Of a DNA stretch of 64,000 bases, positions 58,793 to 64,000 are shown one piece after another. Within the stretch, counting starts at the first letter, position 1. Each line of letters opens with the position of its first letter. The notes below the pieces were generated by a model that had not been told where the DNA came from, did no database searches, and was given only the letters and a program-made list of their open reading frames with translations. Origin of the DNA: Argopecten irradians (lineage: Eukaryota > Mollusca > Bivalvia > Pectinida > Pectinidae). A program made the translations under genes and the position numbers. Where the stretch lies: positions 41,246,996 to 41,310,995 of the forward strand of contig NC_091143.1 in the NCBI RefSeq assembly GCF_041381155.1. The letters are read 5' to 3'.

Positions 58793-61700
58793 CTATTTGT
58801 TCGATCCATATCTCATGGTTGGTCTATTTTTCTTGAATGGCGTCACTTTCCTCTTTGGTAGACGTTCTGACACCCAATCAGGGTGGATGATGAAGTGACC
58901 ACGACACAAGGGCTGGGTTGTCTGTAACAAAATGGAAAAAAAACATATCATATTTAGCAATGCATTTGTGGCTGGATCTGTACGAGCGTAAAATGAAGTT
59001 TTTTGAATACATTGCAAAAGCCACTGCGTAAAATAAAATTGTTAACACGCGAAAAAAATCATTATTTATGTTACCAGTACATAATACCTAGTTATCTGGT
59101 GATTTTAGCATACCGTTTTATTATCATATATCATAACGATATAATGAAGAATTACCAGAGTGTATCTAAAAACACTTTGAGTTGAATCCATTTTTTTATT
59201 TATAACTTTAAATTACTGTAATAGTATTTTCTATTCATGAGGAAACACGTTGAAGTGGAAGATTAACACAATGTTTAATTTACGTAGGTTTTAAAGAATA
59301 AATCAGTAATTCAAAGACGACCAAAATAAGTACATGTCAGATTCAGCTTTAATTTTTTCTTGGTGTTATTAATGTCTCATATATTTATTAAGTTTATATT
59401 TTATGCTATAACGTATGTGTCTATTTATGGAATGTGTACCTTGTATATCAAATTATTTCAACTTTTTGGACTGTTAAGTGTATTCTCGTTAAAAGATGCC
59501 AAAAGATACTATTGTCTCATAAACATGCACTGATGTTGCATGTTTTTAAGTATATCGACCAACTTCATGTTAAGAAGACGAATAAAATTAAAATATATTT
59601 ACTACAGTATAACTCATTTTTCGACAATGAACCAAGCACTCTTTTTAACATAAAGAGCAGTAACTCTTGTCCATGAAATGCTATAATCTATTTCTAAATG
59701 TGGTTGGTATTGTACAAAGACATACAATCAAGTTAATTAGTTTTTTAATGTTAATGACTAGATCTAGATCTTGTATAAACTACATTTCATTACGTTAAGA
59801 GTAAAGTTAATTTTGTGTTTATTAGCAAGACACAAAACAATTGAATTACATATGGTATTCTTCTATTTTAGTTCTGTGTTAAATATCGCCGATAAGATTA
59901 AATTGGATTAGCAGTTTCACTGACAGTAATATTATATATATAATCATTCTGTAGTGTTAAATGTTGTTTCACGGCATATCAAACGTTTCTACTACCTAAT
60001 ATATCGTTTAAACATAAATAAAACATAAATTCAAATATTAAATCCATGCATTTTCTTTGTCAAATCAACAAATTATGTATTAGAAGTTTATGTTCTTCAA
60101 ACTAAATGAACAGCCATTGGCTATAGCTCCATGCACCAACAATATAATGAACACAGGTCGATAAGTTTTGTTATGAGTCTATGATAACCCACATTAGTGC
60201 ACAACTGCTGTTTGTGTCTATAACTGAAGGTACTTACTAGGCACTGAGTCTGTATCAATATCGTATATATACAATAAGTAAACACATACTTAACTTAAAG
60301 TTTTTCCGCACAGGTAATTAACATTTCGAATTTCTCTTGTTTTATCTGACATATTGATTTGCGATTTACAGTAGAAATAAATTCTAAAGCATTTTTTTTC
60401 CAAAAGTACAGACAAGAAAAAATAGTTCGAAACCAACATATAAAATAGCCGCCATCGAAAAAGAGGCATAGGTTTTAGTTGATGGAACATTAGGTGCGTT
60501 CGAAATTCTTGTTATAGATTGATAAATACGATTAATAAATTTCAATGCCATAATAAACGCATCAGACCCTGCTTTGTCATATATGTAAAATCAATAGGAC
60601 GGAAGCTCTTGAGATTCCGACGATGGATATGACATTGATATTGTGTCCTAAATTGTAGCCCTGTTGGCAGAGATTTTGACTTAAATATTCAGCATTATGA
60701 AATATTAGATATACATACGTACCATAAACATGCTGTGTTCATGTACGTAATCCTGTGATTTGGAGATTGGCTGACGTAGGTATCGTCTGGCAGCACTGAG
60801 GTCGTCAAGGTCAGAATAACTACGGTGCATTTGTGGTAGAGAAGGTAGTGCCCTGAAGTATATAGAACAAACCGTTGAATGAATCAATTTCTTTGATATG
60901 TTCAATGTAAATCACTTTCTATTTTTTAAATTTACAAGAATTTTGATTTCAATCGTATTTATATTTGCTGACTTAAATTTCAGCAAAAAAATAATAAAAA
61001 AACTAACATCGCAACGAATTGCACACCAACACTACTTACTGGAATCAACTAAGAAATAAAATCTTAATATGCATTGGTTCTGAAAATCTTAAAATCATTT
61101 ATTCTTACTTCATTCTTGTTACTAGTTTTTATTTACTAGTTTTTAGCAGCTCTACTTAGGTAGTTTCTTAAGGATTCCCAATATCAATAGCTTTTACGAA
61201 TGTGTGCACACTTAATCATTGATTGACATTTTTTTATTAACAAAGCATGATAGTTTGCTATCCGTAGTGCTAATTTGCTCACAACTGCCCTACCTAGGTG
61301 ACATGTTTCCGCCTCCAGGCACCCATCTCTGTGCGTAGGGGTTTGGTAGGTAGGTTTGCGTTGACATCGGGAGTTTTGTCTGACCGAATGTGTAAGTGGT
61401 CTCACGTCTTGGACGCATGTGTTGAGGGGGGATCATGGGGAGAGTGCCGTTCAATGCCATCATGCGGTATATAAAAGCTTTATCTAGAGAAAAATATAAT
61501 TGGGAGACTCATTATTAAAAAAACATATTCAAAAGTGTTTTTTCACAATAAATACTAGAGGAAATATGATATGGTAACTGATAATTGCAAATACAAATTT
61601 GGTGACTTCTTATCAAAATAGTTTCATTAAAAACTTATCAAAAAGTGTTGTATGATAGTAAATATCAAAGGAAATACAAAAATGTAACTAGTACAATGTA

Positions 61701-62575
61701 ATTACAAATACTATTGTTTATGGGAGAAAACTTCTATATGTGGAAGCTAATGAGATCGTTGTCTGCAATGTAGCGTTTGGAAAAGTTTGATCTGCATCGT
61801 TAGCATTTTAAGAGAATTGGAAATAAAATGTTATAATAACCATGGACATCAAATGGTGGTGCCAAACTCAGCTCAAGCTTAGCCATTTCCATATCTATAC
61901 TAAACTCAGTTGACAGATATAGTCAACACGGCAATTTCTATTTAAAATATATTGTACAATATATGTCACTTTTACAAACAAACACAATCGAGAGAACAAT
62001 TGCAAAATGTGAAGTGAAATGAAATGAAAATGACATTTATTAATGTTTACCGAACACCTCCGTAGCGCTAACGTCAAGTATTAGTCACGTACATGAATAA
62101 TTTAATCCGCTTATATTCCATAATTGTATACATTTATATTCCAGGCAATGCACAATCTATTCACAGTTTCCGTAATATCTACTTTAATCGTATTTAAAAT
62201 CCATAACTCACAAATATAACGAGCACGTTTAATCCATTCGCTATATTGACTACCATTCTATAATATATTGTAATAAGGTTAGACTTTAAAACATACAGTT
62301 ACAGTTATATTTCATATGTAATATACTATGCATGTAGCTATAAACATATAGTCATCACGGGCAGATAACCACAGCTGATCATAGTGATATTATACTTATA
62401 AATTCAAACTCATTTACTCTTTCATTATCAATAGGACACTTACCGTAATTACTGTTTAAGTTAAAGCCTCGCGTAACCATGATTTAACGACGTTCCAATT
62501 AGGAATACTTAAAGGATACTTACCGTAATCACTAGCAGCGTTAATCCACGATTGTAGTTCAGGAACAAAGGTCAT
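58793..62575 (-). CDS. Small basic protein, 166 residues, four coding exons; possible axonemal protein
   Basis: Coding exons on the - strand: 62575-62524, 61483-61294, 60852-60723 and 58921-58793. All have GT/AG sites (GTAAGT, GTAGGG, GTACGT donors) and join in phase (1, 2, 0) to 166 residues. The first ATG in the 62596 exon is used because the exon upstream (63927-64000) has stops in every relevant position and an in-frame TAG at its end. The protein starts MTFVPELQSWINAASDYDKA and contains LPPQHMRP-like LPMIPPQHMRPRRETTYTFG, YLPNPYAQRWVPGG, a central ALPSLPQMHRSYSDLDDLSA, and C-terminal GHFIIHPDWVSERLPKRKVT. It has no signal peptide or membrane segment and is rich in Pro, Arg, Tyr and Met. 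That style is common among sperm and ciliary microtubule inner proteins; TEPP/SPMIP8 is one candidate, but I cannot confirm it from memory. Confidence 0.8.
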
Positions 62576-62596
62576 AGGAGGTCCACGTGTTATTTC

Positions 62597-63926
62597 CTGT
62601 AGGTAAAATATAAAAGGTTACAATTGATTTCCATATAGGTGCATTTATTGTCGTGTTTTTTAACTTAAAAGACGACAAAGGTTTTCAAACTCAGTCTTGC
62701 GCAGCTGTCAATGGCGGAAGTACAATATGTTAGTGCGACGCCAGTTGTTAACTTTGAATGTATGATCGGTTACGTCATATTCTGTATGGTGCATGTGTTC
62801 ATACATTAACTTATATCATACAAGTTCATTCAGCCTCGTTCAACTATTGTAGAAGTTCACAATATGTCCATACAGCCTTGTATATCTATCCAAAAATGTC
62901 CACTACATTCTTAGTGTTGCCATATTTTTCTTACGCCTTGTACCATTATTTTTATAATATGCCTGTTGTATCGTATGTCCATCAAACCTGTTACAGTATG
63001 TTCTAGAATTATTTAACCGTACTGAGCTCTAAGCTGTCTCCTTTTGAGCTTACCTTTCAAAGTATCACCAAAAAACCTTAAAAATATGGTGTTCATTTAG
63101 AATAGAAAAATAACATAATACTAATTCATATATGACACACAATGATTTCAAAACACCAGTTTTTAAATGGAACACTTGTACAAACAAGAACATTTTATAA
63201 CAATGATATCTTCCTTACAAATACTTCTTTTTGAATCCGTAAAATATGTTTTATTTACCAGCTATGCCATTTTGTCTTTTGCAATGCATTGTCACATTGA
63301 AATGTTTCTGAATATGTTATCTATATGGAAGTGCCGTAACGGGTATTTAGGGCTAGTGGCTTTATGGAAAGTCAATCTGCACGCAGTTTTCGAAATAATG
63401 TCTATTGGAAACGACACTCACGCATTAACATAACTACCTATTGGTTTTATGATAACTATATTTCGAATATTTGAACTGTTATCCCATATATCCAACCGTC
63501 TCTCAACTGAAATTTCTTGGGAGAAGCGACAAATAGTAAAGCTTCCCAAATGTTGGATAGGCAAAAGCATACCAGAAATCATACACATACTCTTAATTAT
63601 TAAGATGTGTTATCAAAACAACTTGATTATTTTCTTAGATAAGTCACCTTGTTCTGTGCCTTCAACGGTTGCAACCAATTCCTATGAAATATTTTCTCCG
63701 TGAAATCAAGTATCAAATGCATCCATAACACCTTTCAACACAAGATCTATGAACCATCTTCTTTCCTAACTTTGTACAGTATGAGCTTGTTAATAGACAT
63801 ATCCTACGTTTGACTTGCCTCTCAAACAGACAATGCCAAATAACTTCCCCCGACAAATCTCTCACATCATCAATATTCACCTAGATTATTCACACGGGTG
63901 TATTTAACAGGGTAATATATACTTAC
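62597..63926 (-). other. 5' intron of the 166-residue gene
   Basis: Between the 5' UTR exon donor (GTAAGT at 63926-63921) and the acceptor at 62598-62597. The open frames on the + strand at 62758-63703 look random. Just below, at about 62444-62456, a second TTACGGTAAGTG donor-like copy occurs. Confidence 0.5.
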
Positions 63927-64000
63927 CTTCTAGTGTCAACGAGAATTTAACTACCGGTCTGTTATTTCCCACTATCAAATACGCACTTATCATATCCAAG
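63927..64000 (-). other. 5' UTR exon of the 166-residue gene (runs off the window)
   Basis: CTAGAAG followed by GTAAGT is a strong donor. In the frame that would join the next exon, the exon has several stops, so it is non-coding if spliced as proposed. Its 5' end lies beyond the window. Confidence 0.5.

Noticed and set aside
63167-63703. 88- and 84-codon + strand frames
   Set aside because: They lie in the 5' intron of the - strand gene and have no recognisable features or splice partners.
1-64000. A coordinated novel multi-gene system such as a defence or toxin cluster
   Set aside because: Host genes are far apart, on alternating strands, and separated by repeats; I see no co-oriented cluster of unknown genes.

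Overview
This is a gene-poor, AT-rich stretch of animal nuclear DNA, most likely from a bivalve or related mollusc. The evidence is long introns with GT/AG splice sites, an animal-type chitin deacetylase, a RIIa-domain ciliary gene, and a dense mix of short non-autonomous elements and tRNA-derived SINEs of lophotrochozoan look. The taxon is inferred; no species marker is present. I see no bacterial operon, CRISPR array or rRNA.

Four host genes can be supported. (1) A + strand chitin deacetylase at 1583-3901, one large coding exon with a signal peptide, a complete NodB catalytic domain and an unusually long Gln/Arg-rich C-terminal tail. (2) A - strand gene at 22207-19966, three coding exons joined in phase, encoding a 339-residue basic Ser/Arg-rich protein I do not recognise. 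(3) A + strand RIIAD1-like gene at 45397-53418, four exons and 112 residues, with a RIIa dimerisation/docking fold. (4) A - strand gene at 62575-58793, four coding exons and 166 residues, preceded by a 5' UTR exon that runs off the window; it is small, basic and Pro/Tyr/Arg-rich, like many axonemal proteins, but not confidently named. Genes 3 and 4 converge. A possible isolated last exon lies at 43373-43501.

Repeats make up much of the rest. Intron 1 of the RIIAD1-like gene contains a 5'-truncated I-superfamily LINE (45967-51243) with a perfect 13-bp target duplication, followed by a TTAA-flanked terminal-inverted-repeat element (51396-51963). A palindromic MITE family has four copies (11.2, 13.2, 52.3 and 54.6 kb). 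tRNA-derived SINEs at 32.5-33.1 kb have a 3' tail resembling the tail of the LINE in this same window, suggesting a SINE/LINE partnership. A small LTR-type fossil with a tRNA-like module sits at 9.7 kb, with a relative at 34.6 kb. Tandem arrays include 33 decamers without a single indel (12871-13200), six ~190-bp units with a YY1-like motif (15.7-16.7 kb), a 33-bp array and a 12-bp array. A 79-base hairpin at 23669-23747 has microRNA-precursor dimensions.

Between 24.5 and 32.5 kb and between 34.7 and 42.5 kb I find no gene. I did not find a convincing new multi-gene system. The most interesting items are the repeat families, the two uncharacterised spliced genes and the tail of the chitin deacetylase.
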